A stretch of 64,000 nucleotides of DNA from an uncultured Dorea sp. (GTDB lineage: Bacteria > Bacillota > Clostridia > Lachnospirales > Lachnospiraceae), in contig CAJTVY010000013.1 in the NCBI GenBank assembly GCA_910579925.1, positions 13,928 through 77,927 of the forward strand, written 5' to 3'. A program made the position numbers and the translations under genes. Below, one piece after another: positions 46,401 through 53,329 of this stretch. The notes under the pieces are model-generated. The model saw only the letters and a program-made list of their open reading frames with translations. It ran no database searches and was not told the origin of the DNA. Position 1 is the stretch's first letter. Every line of letters begins with the position of its first letter.

Positions 46401-47560
46401 TTCAGAAAATTTGCCGCATATTTTATGATTTTCCTAATTCTATGGTCATACTATATGGACAGAGGAAGGTGGGCAAGACAACGGTCGCGAATTATGTGGC
46501 ATCATCAATAAAGAAAAGCGAGGAAAAACTTTTGATTGTCAATTGCGGAAATTCAAGTATCTCTTTGTATAATGAAGATATAAAAGACTGTACCGAAAAA
46601 ATTGTGCTGAATTTCTATACAGTTATATTGAATCATCTGCTCAGTGAACTTGAGCAGGATCGAGTGCGTAGTGTCTGCATCCAGGAAGAAATAAAAGAAA
46701 TAAGAGAAGCGGTAGAGAGACGTGGTAATATCCCTGGAAGGTATGTTTTCGACAGTCTGATCAGAAAGCTGCAGGAGGCATTCGAGCGGGAAGAATGCTG
46801 GCGTGGAACGCGTATTCTTCTGTGGTTTGATGAATTTCAACAGTACTATCTCTCGATTCTGAAAGGCAGGCTTCAGCCTGAATTTGTGGGTTTTTTAAAA
46901 GCTTTCATAGAGCAGTACGGCTTTTCGTTTCTTCTGGTAGGCTGCGAACCGATGATTCCTTTTGTACATGACATCAGATTTGGAAATACATTTTCAGCTG
47001 CAGAGCAGATTTATGTCGAATATCTGACAAAGGAATATTCGAAAGATTTGATCTGTACTCCGATTCCGAATAAAAGTGGCAGGCAGAACCCATTTGAATT
47101 TGTTTCGGATGAGATTTACCGTCTTTCTGCAGGAAACCCTTATTTTATTCAGCTAATCTGTAAAAATCTCATTGATGATCTAAATGAGAAAGGGAAAGTA
47201 TTTGCTGATAAAAGGATGATTATCGATTCTCTTCATAAAACAAAAAAAGTGGTGCAGAATAATTTTGACAGTTTGTTTTCATCGCTGAATTTTCAGGCCG
47301 CATCAGAAGAAGATAATAACAAGGTTTTGAAGATAATTGCCTATCGGCAGAAAGAAAGGCGGGGAAGCGCACGCAGGAAGATTATAGAAGATCTTGAGAA
47401 CAATACGGAAAAGCCAGCGGAAACCGTTCTGGACGAGTTGATTAGCAGGAAAGTGGTGGAAGAGGTAAACGGTGAGTTACGGATTATTGTAAGACTTTAT
47501 GAGGAATGGATCTGGGAAAACAGGAATGAGATTGGATATGATGAGCCGCTGGAATTTTAA
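43418..47560 (+). CDS. Large P-loop NTPase, second gene of candidate conflict operon
   Basis: A 1380-aa protein. About 900 residues of helical, TPR-like sequence are followed by a beta-rich section (about 865-985) and the linker YNPGSTLYEGNAM with FCGRNSLVQKI. The NTPase has Walker A GQRKVGKT (1014-1021) and Walker B RILLWFDEFQQY (Asp1138). A helical and winged-helix C-terminus ends with EEVNGELRIIVRLYEEW. The order repeat region, beta-sandwich, NTPase is usual for STAND-like conflict proteins, with the repeats as likely sensor. It starts at GTG 43418 with GGGGAGG upstream; an ATG two bases earlier is out of frame. I assign no effector activity. Confidence 0.75.
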   Translation: MSDYIKDFATLTGKAMDFYQQPQRIVFPEAKDLEDISRIKEPALTVSFRESMDIYRSLEEQDFKASELTQAAVSLDIAYEEPPVEMRMAVIKILIMSGDYENASLYASEFLAAADLQRLLFEHMPLILDGVCHISHLLLPYWEPEALVAVFMRELRKRKPAEKKGLIWSLVYGQGEWEKMPHPLLEALCTFLYAEMRTDKTREQIQDINHMLQGYEYAEIAEMLALRCYGSLEAVHCQVNQKVRRDEWDERRNEFNRYYSDRIKKGFFIYNPRLRDAVVLHSRFMNAHKLSETETALAANDLHVSLKHNLLLKVSYIKHRGKVRLVAREQEEFGEIKKIADRLRMLVQFETSQEMKSSYWAFINGYEILDTLNNAENYELLDGDLPALLKVFNRYKQIEGHDHKRVLEMISFLLRGDRSGLLGNHYITFFNYYVQFREYEEAERFLERYENELGEKYYQQAVIQLQGRDQKDRKKCGTTVKKSVAQTTQWHPLPFGKGYGSYEMYFLNRGEVLLGKEHLDRMSEQELLEEHERIIGVINEGLENPEELAKYFLMAGAVLNKRQKLYQCNDMSEMLAEDMIEAFYYYSRNERNSLNIDHDMLRSYQEQALYLSSQLHPKYLNNILKNMFEEMLKRYFKDRQGHDDDSLAEAVRHMAQTNTVTDEEFGICIMRLSLYYPDFLLRPEIKRLLADQNEVIRRLNSYVRSLNWGQNSSADMIEILQECRNQLAAEFNNCNFLSRTDSVEEWREKLNKGYRRLGDFKDENRLYGILSEADRKYVQRLMDLLQKLPSEGAIYRILRNYKKKCSNLREDIDKKPSSFAVEHLYEFVMNLEEYSEWRRRTLYEKLEPEFSAEALFGEGNPEGDQCIKVYMQIECRGGMSGIRNISAAVLGSECVAEGESYDICAYVERDGKEYGFLPLRLLSSDLVVDHLYFRAEFEFIIEETSETKSVTLEFHVSMENRTLVENYEQMYNPGSTLYEGNAMAKYTFCGRNSLVQKICRIFYDFPNSMVILYGQRKVGKTTVANYVASSIKKSEEKLLIVNCGNSSISLYNEDIKDCTEKIVLNFYTVILNHLLSELEQDRVRSVCIQEEIKEIREAVERRGNIPGRYVFDSLIRKLQEAFEREECWRGTRILLWFDEFQQYYLSILKGRLQPEFVGFLKAFIEQYGFSFLLVGCEPMIPFVHDIRFGNTFSAAEQIYVEYLTKEYSKDLICTPIPNKSGRQNPFEFVSDEIYRLSAGNPYFIQLICKNLIDDLNEKGKVFADKRMIIDSLHKTKKVVQNNFDSLFSSLNFQAASEEDNNKVLKIIAYRQKERRGSARRKIIEDLENNTEKPAETVLDELISRKVVEEVNGELRIIVRLYEEWIWENRNEIGYDEPLEF

Positions 47561-47580
47561 AGTATATGGAGGAAATAACG

Positions 47581-48864
47581 TTGAGTTTAAAATACATTGA
47601 ATATGAAGAGGAAATGAAAGCGTTTTATCAGAGAAGCGCCAGCTATCGAAATGGCCGCTGCATTCAGATTCACGGACTTCCAGGAGCGGGGGTGAATTCA
47701 TTTGTAGATGCCTTTATCCACAGATATGGGGAAAGACTGGAATCAGAGGAACAGATCTGTTGCTGTGTACTGCAGTGTCCGAAGGATCATCCTAAAACTT
47801 TATTTATAGAAATTGTCCGAGAATCAGCAGAGGCAGTCATACGGATGATGGAAAGAAAGACGATTACCAGCAGCCAGCAGCAGTATCTGAAAGAGTTGAA
47901 AGAACTGATTGAGTCTGGTGGACGTCTGAAAAAGGAAAGCGAAGCAGAGTTAAAGGATATTGAGGATCATGTAAAAAAAGTGGCTGAATTATGCAGAAAT
48001 TTTGCCGATAAAGTGAATATCCGTTTGTTCATTAAAAATTTTGACCGGTCAAAAAAATTATTTCAAAAAGAAATTAATTATGCCTTGCTTTTTAAGAGTA
48101 TTAGTGAAAACTATTCGGAGTGGCTTGGTATTACGATTACCATGCACAGGACTTTAGAGGTAATCGCTCTGATTATCGAGGCGTTTTCGGAATTTGCTAC
48201 TCTTTATGAACACTTTACAATTAAGGGGTTCCATGAATGTCAGATGGAAGAGGTATTCAGGCAGATGGAAGAGAATCTGGGGATTCTGTTGAATGGGGAG
48301 GCGAGAGAACAGATCGGATATTATTGTGGAAATAACCCTAAAAGGTTAGTAATCCTGTTAAGAGCAATGGAAGATCTGCAATGTAAAATGCCAGAGGAAC
48401 AGTTGAGTCAGATGAAAGGAGATGAGTTTGTCAGACAGTCGTTCCATTACTGTGATGCGCAGATGAAAAACCATCTTGAACGTATTATGAGATGTGCGGA
48501 TGATCTGCCTGGAGACGGAAGAAAGATATTGTGGAAAGCGTTGTACGGCATACAGTCCGGCGACAATAGCTCATTGCAAAAATATCTGTTTGAGATGGAG
48601 ATTCTGACAAGTGATGAGGAAGTACAGTCTGATAAAAGGATTTTTGCAACGATACCCATACTGGAAGAGGAGGTAATGAAAATGGGGATTAAACAAAAAG
48701 AGTTAGAACAGACTAGGCTTGATGAAGTTGAGGGACAAAGGGAGGTTTTGAGAATTCTTCATCTCTCAGATTTACATTTTGGGTCTGATGGGGATGAGGA
48801 TGACCGAGAGCTGCGGAAGGAGTATATTAACAGTTTTTATTATAAAATCTCACTACACCCTTAA
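47581..48864 (+). CDS. Third operon gene: P-loop-like module plus truncated metallophosphoesterase
   Basis: 427 residues are visible. Residues 1-380 resemble an AAA/STAND module, but the Walker A position reads GLPGAGVNS, with no lysine, so ATP hydrolysis is unlikely. Near the end VLRILHLSDLHFG is the first metal-binding motif of a calcineurin-like phosphoesterase; only about 30 residues follow before a stop at 48864. The remaining metal motifs are missing. I infer that the gene is cut by the element that begins here, and its 3' part should lie beyond the element's other end. The likely start is TTG 47581, because GGAGG (47569-47573) stands 7 nt before it; ATG 47566 lacks a site. Confidence 0.7.
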   Translation: MSLKYIEYEEEMKAFYQRSASYRNGRCIQIHGLPGAGVNSFVDAFIHRYGERLESEEQICCCVLQCPKDHPKTLFIEIVRESAEAVIRMMERKTITSSQQQYLKELKELIESGGRLKKESEAELKDIEDHVKKVAELCRNFADKVNIRLFIKNFDRSKKLFQKEINYALLFKSISENYSEWLGITITMHRTLEVIALIIEAFSEFATLYEHFTIKGFHECQMEEVFRQMEENLGILLNGEAREQIGYYCGNNPKRLVILLRAMEDLQCKMPEEQLSQMKGDEFVRQSFHYCDAQMKNHLERIMRCADDLPGDGRKILWKALYGIQSGDNSSLQKYLFEMEILTSDEEVQSDKRIFATIPILEEEVMKMGIKQKELEQTRLDEVEGQREVLRILHLSDLHFGSDGDEDDRELRKEYINSFYYKISLHP

Positions 48865-49307
48865 CGGCTTCTAAAGCCGCATAAATACGGGATTGTCGAA
48901 GTGGTTAAGAGTGGTAAAAAGCAGAAAAATGTAGGTAACTCCTATTTTATTCCTGCACCACTCCTATACTGCTATTCCTACATATAATGCAAGTAGGAGA
49001 AGTCTATTAAAGAGAGGAAAAGGAGACGGTTGCTGGTAACAACTATCTCCTTTTTGTGTGAATCATACGAACTTGACATTTAAAATGGGGCTGTCATTAT
49101 CGCATTTGTTGAGATCGTAATAAGAGTTATAGGGTGTGTGAACTCTTTCTGTCTTATCGTTTTCTCTATGCCAAAAAGAAACAGGGTGAAAGTCTTTCCT
49201 TGGCTTATAATATTGTCGATAATTTGTCAAGCTATTCGCCTCCTCTCTTTAATAGACTTCTCCTTTCAAGTAACTGCGGCTTTACTTTCTTTCGCCATTA
49301 TAACATC
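48865..49307. other. Probable attachment-site region with GTAGGA half-sites
   Basis: 443 nt without a gene between the cut phosphoesterase and the integrase. It contains several GTAGGA/TCCTAC/CTCCTA motifs in both orientations between 48930 and 49000, and a short hairpin AACGGCTTCTAAAGCCG near 48863-48880. The same motif forms the palindrome over the integrase promoter. These may be arm-type binding sites for integrase or its directionality factor (inference). Confidence 0.45.
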
Positions 49308-50543
49308 CTATTTTATTTTTTCAATTTCTGTTTTCAACCAGTCGAATTCTCTTTGGGTGTAAACCTTTTCTGTAATGTCTGCAATCTTGTGGCCGACCAT
49401 GTATTTGATGGCGTACTCATCCACTCCGTATTTCTTTGCCATTGTTACAAAGTGTTTTCTACCGTCATGTGGTCTATGCTCTGGATTCAGATTTAATTCA
49501 GTTCGTATCAAATCAAAAGCTTTTGTGTAACGGTTGTAGGTCAATTTTATATTTTTCTTGTTTCGGGCGTTTGGGTCAATCCAGTTCAGTAAATACTTAC
49601 TGCCAAGTTCTTCAGCCTCTTTGTATTTCTTTTCCACCAAAGAACGAATCTTACTATGAATTGGAACTATCCGTTCACTTCCAGCCTCGGTTTTCATACC
49701 GCCTTTAAATGTTCCCTCTGTTAAATCCACATTCGCTAGTTCAATCAATCCAAGTTCCTGCGGACGCCATCCGGAATAACACTGAATCAGGAGAATGTCT
49801 ATGCCTTTCTTATCATCCACGTGGTTCCACAAAAGCTCTATCTCATCTTCCGAAAAAGCAATATGTTCTCGCTTGACATTGTGACACTCTTTTACAACTT
49901 CATCAGGAAGTTTAAAAGTTCGTGAGTAATTCCGATCCACGATTTCATATTCCAAAGCATAATCCAGCATCAAGTTAAATAGCGACTTGATTTTGTTCTT
50001 CATAGTTGCGGTTGGAGTCTGTTCAACACCTTTGACGACTGCAACACCTTCTTCCATGCATCCTTTGATGTGTCTGGCACGAACGTCCATCACTCTCATA
50101 GTGTAAACAGCAGAGCAATATTCCCAGGCATTCTCGGCAGCCTTTGAGTCTTTTACGGTTTTCTCATACTCTGGGAACCATTTGTCGTAGAGTTCCTGCA
50201 TGGTAATAGCAGGCTGCAAGTCGTAAGGGTTCTTGTTATATTCTACAAGAGCCGCATATGCATCGTTGTATGTAGGAAAATAGGATTCCGGTTTCAACGG
50301 TTTACAAATTGGTCTGCCAGTCGCTGTCTTGCCGACGGTAATCATAGCCCGGTAAGGATTCCGGAGATTCCGGTTCTTAATCTCGCTAATTTGTCCGAAC
50401 CCGTTTGGCAATCTTCTTCTCTTATTATTCTTGTTTCGAGGTTTCCTCGGTTTTACGTCCGGCTGTATAGGGTATCCACAGTGCGGACAGAATGTCGCTT
50501 TATCGCTTACTTGTAATTCGCATTCAGGGCATTGCATTAGCAT
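49308..50543 (-). CDS. int: Tyrosine-type integrase with N-terminal zinc ribbon
   Basis: Site-specific recombinase of 411 aa that integrates and excises the element. Residues 3-26 form a zinc ribbon (CPEC...CPHCG). Then follow a basic AP2-like arm-binding part, a core-binding SAM-like domain (about 105-215), and the catalytic domain with Arg in CYSGWRPQEL, the HxxR box in HRPHDGRKHF, a His in YMVGHK and the nucleophile Tyr in EKVYTQREF. All catalytic residues are present. It is read toward the att side from a near-consensus promoter. AAGGAG lies 11 nt before ATG 50543; ATG 50537 is an alternative. Confidence 0.92.
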   Translation of the reverse strand: MLMQCPECELQVSDKATFCPHCGYPIQPDVKPRKPRNKNNKRRRLPNGFGQISEIKNRNLRNPYRAMITVGKTATGRPICKPLKPESYFPTYNDAYAALVEYNKNPYDLQPAITMQELYDKWFPEYEKTVKDSKAAENAWEYCSAVYTMRVMDVRARHIKGCMEEGVAVVKGVEQTPTATMKNKIKSLFNLMLDYALEYEIVDRNYSRTFKLPDEVVKECHNVKREHIAFSEDEIELLWNHVDDKKGIDILLIQCYSGWRPQELGLIELANVDLTEGTFKGGMKTEAGSERIVPIHSKIRSLVEKKYKEAEELGSKYLLNWIDPNARNKKNIKLTYNRYTKAFDLIRTELNLNPEHRPHDGRKHFVTMAKKYGVDEYAIKYMVGHKIADITEKVYTQREFDWLKTEIEKIK

Positions 50544-50570
50544 TGTGCATCACTCTCCTTCCACGTCTGC

Positions 50571-50599
50571 ATTATAATAAATAGTGTAGGAATTGTCAA
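50571..50599 (-). promoter_or_regulatory. Consensus promoter of the integrase gene
   Basis: On the minus strand TTGACA (50599-50594), 17 nt, TATAAT (50576-50571). Both hexamers are exact. Confidence 0.85.
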
Positions 50600-50607
50600 C
50601 TCCTACA
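50585..50607. promoter_or_regulatory. Operator palindrome over the integrase promoter
   Basis: TGTAGGA (50585-50591) and TCCTACA (50601-50607) with a 9-nt spacer cover the -35 and part of the spacer of the integrase promoter. It is a likely binding site for a repressor or directionality factor of the element. Confidence 0.6.
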
Positions 50608-50640
50608 TTTATATTTTCTTGCTAAAGTTTTCCTTATTTC

Positions 50641-50671
50641 TAACCTAGATTAAATACAGTACGCAGGTGAC
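50641..50671 (+). repeat. Regulatory-looking repeat, copy 1
   Basis: Ends in CAGTACGCAGGTGAC (50657-50671). A second copy lies at 52356-52387; both stand within 53-84 nt of a gene start in the element. Confidence 0.5.
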
Positions 50672-50754
50672 ATGTTTTTCTGATAGCCTTAACATACAAA
50701 ATCCGAAAAATTCCCGGGGTGAGATTTTGGAAAAACATTTTAAAGGAGGACTGT

Positions 50755-51003
50755 ATGGACGCCATATTTCAAACTGGTTCTGTACCGGTCGCGGTCGCCG
50801 CCAAAGTATACGGTAAAGACGCTTCCTGGGTACGAGCTGGCATTATTTCCGGCTGGCTTCCGATTGGAAAAGCCACAAGGAATGGTCAACTCGTAACCAA
50901 GATCGAAGAAATGAACAGCAAGCTGGGACGGATTAACTTCTATATCTCACCCAAATTGCTGTACGAGCAAACCGGATATCTTTGGAAAGGAGAAAAAGTA
51001 TGA
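50755..51003 (+). CDS. Small DNA-binding-like protein, possible excisionase
   Basis: 82 aa. The middle VAAKVYGKDASWVRAGIISG looks like a MerR-like or excisionase helix-turn-helix, followed by WLPIGKATRN and a basic/polar region. It is the first gene after the integrase on the opposite strand, which is a common place for a recombination directionality factor; that role is inference. ATG 50755 has AAAGGAGGA upstream; an in-frame ATG at 50719 lacks one. It overlaps the next gene by an ATGA. Confidence 0.55.
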   Translation: MDAIFQTGSVPVAVAAKVYGKDASWVRAGIISGWLPIGKATRNGQLVTKIEEMNSKLGRINFYISPKLLYEQTGYLWKGEKV

Positions 51004-51419
51004 GTACGACTATAAGACCTGAACTTTCGGAAAAGAATAAATACTGGATTGACCGCCACCGTTATTATGAGCTGAAACATTTTTGTTTGCAGTATCCTGC
51101 ATGGAAGAAAGCGTATGGGGTGTTGGATGGGCTGAGCAAGAGACCGAACGATAATCCAATACTTGCTAAGCTCAATGTAGTGAGTGATCCAACTGCCAGA
51201 TGCGCCGTTACAAAAGCGTACTTAGCAGAGCGAATAGCAATGATAGAGGATGTCGCAGAGGATACGGACGAAGAACTGGCAAGTTATATTTTACATGGGG
51301 TAACAGAGGGTTGTTCTTATGACATATTGCGGGTAAGGTATAATATTCCGTGCTGCAAAGATGTCTACTACGACTTGTACAGACGGTTCTTCTGGTTGCT
51401 GAGTAAAGAAAGGGAGTAA
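51000..51419 (+). CDS. ArpU/RinA-like phage regulatory protein (tentative)
   Basis: A 139-aa helical protein. It opens with a Tyr/His-rich helix (YWIDRHRYYELKHFCLQY) and has an acidic part EDVAEDTDEELASYILHGV. It closes with CSYDILRVRYNIPCCKDVYYDLYRRFFWLL, which resembles the sigma-region-4-like end of ArpU/RinA-type late regulators. The start is ATG 51000, in the stop of the preceding gene, so the two are translationally coupled. The assignment is tentative because no alignment was possible. Confidence 0.55.
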   Translation: MSTTIRPELSEKNKYWIDRHRYYELKHFCLQYPAWKKAYGVLDGLSKRPNDNPILAKLNVVSDPTARCAVTKAYLAERIAMIEDVAEDTDEELASYILHGVTEGCSYDILRVRYNIPCCKDVYYDLYRRFFWLLSKERE

Positions 51420-51430
51420 GAGTCGCAGAG

Positions 51431-51468
51431 ATTTCATCTCCTTTAATGAAAGGAGAGTGAGATTTATG
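51431..51468 (+). repeat. 38-nt perfect direct repeat, copy 1 of 2
   Basis: Identical to 51832-51869. It covers the ribosome binding site and start codon of the downstream gene in each case, and includes the self-pairing CTCCTTT-AATG-AAAGGAG. Confidence 0.9.
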
Positions 51469-51801
51469 GAAAACATAAGGAGTATGTATTCACAAGTATT
51501 TGATTCGAGTAATCCTAACTGGGATCAGGATCGAGAGTTTAATCTAATCTATTTGAAATCGCAACAAAACTACTTTAACGATCTTTTGAAATGTAGAGGC
51601 TATGTATTTCTGAGAGATATTCAGGAATGCCTTGGACTTAAAGTAACAAGGTTATCGTTATTTGTAGGATGGTTTTACGATTTGGAAAATGCGTTGGGAG
51701 ATAACTACATCGATTTTGGAATCCAGGAGGACGAAGACGGAGAAAGTATTTGGTTAGACTTTAATGTTGACGGAGACATCACAGAACGTTTTGAAGATTG
51801 A
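51466..51801 (+). CDS. Stand-alone DUF6353 C-terminal-like domain
   Basis: A 111-aa protein whose body matches the C-terminal part of the DUF6353 protein at 61070. Both share an L(or F)-K-S/A-Q-x-N-Y-x-N-D-L-L block, a GYVFLRDIQECLGL/KRLFLNDVYEMLGL block, then VGW, GDNYIDFG/GDNYVDFG and a closing DFNVDGDI/DFNVDGNI. It lacks the N-terminal membrane part of the long versions. ATG 51466 has AAAGGAG upstream in a 38-nt stretch identical to that before the next gene. Its stop overlaps the stem of a terminator. Function unknown. Confidence 0.7.
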   Translation: MENIRSMYSQVFDSSNPNWDQDREFNLIYLKSQQNYFNDLLKCRGYVFLRDIQECLGLKVTRLSLFVGWFYDLENALGDNYIDFGIQEDEDGESIWLDFNVDGDITERFED

Positions 51802-51823
51802 GCCAGCAATGGCTCTTTCTTTT
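51800..51823 (+). terminator. Terminator GAGCCA-GCAA-TGGCTC
   Basis: 6-bp stem, 4-nt loop, TTTCTTTTT. The stop codon of the preceding gene lies at its 5' edge. Confidence 0.7.
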
Positions 51824-51831
51824 TCGCACGA

Positions 51832-51869
51832 ATTTCATCTCCTTTAATGAAAGGAGAGTGAGATTTATG
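51832..51869 (+). repeat. 38-nt perfect direct repeat, copy 2 of 2
   Basis: Identical to 51431-51468, including the start codon of the 51867 gene. Confidence 0.9.
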
Positions 51870-52001
51870 AGTGCAATAAAAAGATGGCTTGAAGATCATA
51901 TTTCAGAGATTACGGATGAAGAATTACTGGAAGATGGTTATGAACAGAAAGAGATTGACTTTATGAGAGAATGCTTTACTGGAAGGAGGAAGGAGTCCTA
52001 A
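51867..52001 (+). CDS. Small acidic protein, 44 aa
   Basis: Starts MSAIKRWLEDHISEITDEE, acidic and helical, ending RRKES. ATG 51867 lies in a 38-nt repeat shared with the preceding gene start. The TAA stop (51999-52001) is in the loop of the terminator GAGTCC-TAACAA-GGGCTC. I recognise no family. The strong ribosome binding site and conserved flanks support expression. Confidence 0.6.
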   Translation: MSAIKRWLEDHISEITDEELLEDGYEQKEIDFMRECFTGRRKES

Positions 52002-52019
52002 CAAGGGCTCTTTCTTTTT
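51993..52019 (+). terminator. Terminator with TAACAA loop containing the stop codon
   Basis: GAGTCC (51993-51998), loop TAACAA, GGGCTC (52005-52010), TTTCTTTTT. Same type at 54472, 54781 and 56541. Confidence 0.8.
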
Positions 52020-52033
52020 AGCTTAAAAAATGG

Positions 52034-52039
52034 TATAAT
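52034..52039 (+). promoter_or_regulatory. Possible extended -10 promoter
   Basis: TGGTATAAT (TATAAT at 52034-52039) with a weak -35. It precedes the gene at 52113 by about 75 nt. Confidence 0.4.
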
Positions 52040-52112
52040 TAAGCCGATACTTGATACCTTTTGTTTTTTATTTCGCAAATAATACATCGCCCTTTATGAA
52101 AGGAGGACACAT

Positions 52113-52310
52113 ATGACGGAACAAGGTTCTAATTTTGAAGAAAAGGAGAAAACCGAAATGATGAATGTTCAGGAAGTAGCAAGAATGACTGAATGGCTCA
52201 GAGCAAAAGGAATGAGCGATACGGAAATTCTCAACTGCATGAATTACATCGCTACGGGCGTTGGCTTACCGACAAATATTGAGCCGTCCGAAGTAAAAGA
52301 GTCCGAATGA
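52113..52310 (+). CDS. Small helical protein, 65 aa
   Basis: Acidic, with NVQEVARMTEWLRAKGMSDTEILNCMNYI as the main structured part. ATG 52113 has AAAGGAGGA upstream. A second site AAAAGGAGA and an in-frame ATG pair at 52158 allow a shorter product that keeps the same core. I recognise no family. A terminator follows. Confidence 0.6.
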   Translation: MTEQGSNFEEKEKTEMMNVQEVARMTEWLRAKGMSDTEILNCMNYIATGVGLPTNIEPSEVKESE

Positions 52311-52321
52311 TTCAGAGGGAA

Positions 52322-52350
52322 GAGTCGTGTAACAGCGGCTCTTTTCTTTT
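52322..52350 (+). terminator. Terminator GAGTCG / CGGCTC
   Basis: Stem 52322-52327 with 52336-52341, loop containing TAACA, tail TTTTCTTTT. Confidence 0.75.
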
Positions 52351-52355
52351 ATTTT

Positions 52356-52387
52356 TAATCTAGCTTAGAAACCAGTACGTAGGTGAC
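52356..52387 (+). repeat. Regulatory-looking repeat, copy 2
   Basis: Ends in CAGTACGTAGGTGAC (52373-52387). Same layout as 50641-50671, about 53 nt ahead of the gene at 52440. Confidence 0.5.
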
Positions 52388-52439
52388 TGAAAAACATGCT
52401 ATCTTGATATCTGAAAAAATCTATGGAAGGAGGAACACT

Positions 52440-52658
52440 ATGCAAGCGGTCGTTATATTTATTGTCGGCGTTTTTATTGGGTGTGGAATCGCAGTCGTGA
52501 TTCTTAGACCGAAATGCATCGGGACCTTACGGGTTGATACATCTGATCCGGACGGTCCTTTTATATTTCTGGAAGCATCTAAAAGCATCGACTTTATCGC
52601 ATCTAAAAAATCGGTCATGCTGAAAGTAAATCTCAAAAGTTATATTTCGCACGACTAA
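52440..52658 (+). CDS. Small membrane protein, 72 aa
   Basis: One N-terminal membrane helix (AVVIFIVGVFIGCGIAVVIL), then a short soluble part with GTLRVDTSDPDGPFIFLEAS, beta-like. ATG 52440 has GGAAGGAGG upstream; the frame is open from 52383, but that part has no start site. I recognise no family. The C-terminal residues overlap the first part of a start-associated box (52647-52672). Confidence 0.6.
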   Translation: MQAVVIFIVGVFIGCGIAVVILRPKCIGTLRVDTSDPDGPFIFLEASKSIDFIASKKSVMLKVNLKSYISHD

Positions 52659-52708
52659 CAGTTCCTTTTATGGAAGCTTAAAAACTTAACAGTGAAAGGA
52701 GAAAGAAA

Positions 52709-53155
52709 ATGAACGAAGACATTATCACAATGTTGGACGAACAGATTAAAGCCGAACTTGGAGGTTTATCCGGTCTTGCAGTAGGAAGCAAGGAACATAC
52801 GGAAGCCATAGAGGGTTTGGCCAAGCTGTATCGGTTAAGAATCGATGATTCTAAAGCTGCAATGGAGTACAACAAAGAGATTGACGATGATGATTTCCGT
52901 AAGAAGCAGATGGAACAGGAAGAAAAATTCCATAATGAGCAGGCGGAAAGAGATGAGCAGTCTCGTAAAGAGCAACTCGCAGAGCAGAAAAAGGATCGAT
53001 ATATCAGAATCGGTATTGCTGCGGCCGAACTTATGGTGCCGCTAGTGTTCTTTGCCAAGATTTATCAGATGGGATATGATTTGGAAAAGGACGGCACATT
53101 TACAGTTCAGACATTGAAGAACTTGGTTCGGTTCGTTAAACCGACTAAACGATGA
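52709..53155 (+). CDS. Coiled-coil membrane-associated phage protein
   Basis: 148 aa. Residues 1-45 are mixed (ELGGLSGLAVGSKEHTEAIEGLAKL), followed by a charged coiled coil (about 48-92, Glu/Lys/Gln-rich). A short hydrophobic helix (about 98-113, GIAAAELMVPLVFFAKI) and a polar tail end the protein. The first part is typical of a small protein common in clostridial phages and related elements. The function is unknown. AAAGGAG lies ahead of ATG 52709. Confidence 0.65.
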   Translation: MNEDIITMLDEQIKAELGGLSGLAVGSKEHTEAIEGLAKLYRLRIDDSKAAMEYNKEIDDDDFRKKQMEQEEKFHNEQAERDEQSRKEQLAEQKKDRYIRIGIAAAELMVPLVFFAKIYQMGYDLEKDGTFTVQTLKNLVRFVKPTKR

Positions 53156-53179
53156 GAATTGAAGATTCCAAAGCGGAGA

Positions 53180-53210
53180 GGCGTTAGATTTACAGCGCCT
53201 TTTCGTTTTT
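53180..53210 (+). terminator. Short terminator GGCG / CGCC
   Basis: Stem 53180-53183 with 53196-53199, then TTTTCGTTTTT. Confidence 0.5.
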
Positions 53211-53263
53211 CCTCGCCAAAATTGCATATCCTCTTATGGAGATACAAAGAGCTCTTTAATCTC

Positions 53264-53292
53264 TTAACTTAACTATGAAAAGGGTGTATGAT
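53264..53292 (+). promoter_or_regulatory. Possible promoter of the zinc-ribbon gene
   Basis: TTAACT (53264-53269), 17 nt, TATGAT (53287-53292), 37 nt ahead of ATG 53330. Confidence 0.4.
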
Positions 53293-53329
53293 ATGTAGTA
53301 CACTCCGAGTTACGAAAGGAGATAATAAT

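Noticed and set aside
48865..49307. Short plus-strand frames in the attachment region (74 and 120 aa)
   Set aside because: They overlap the integrase or lack a ribosome binding site, and the composition is not protein-like.
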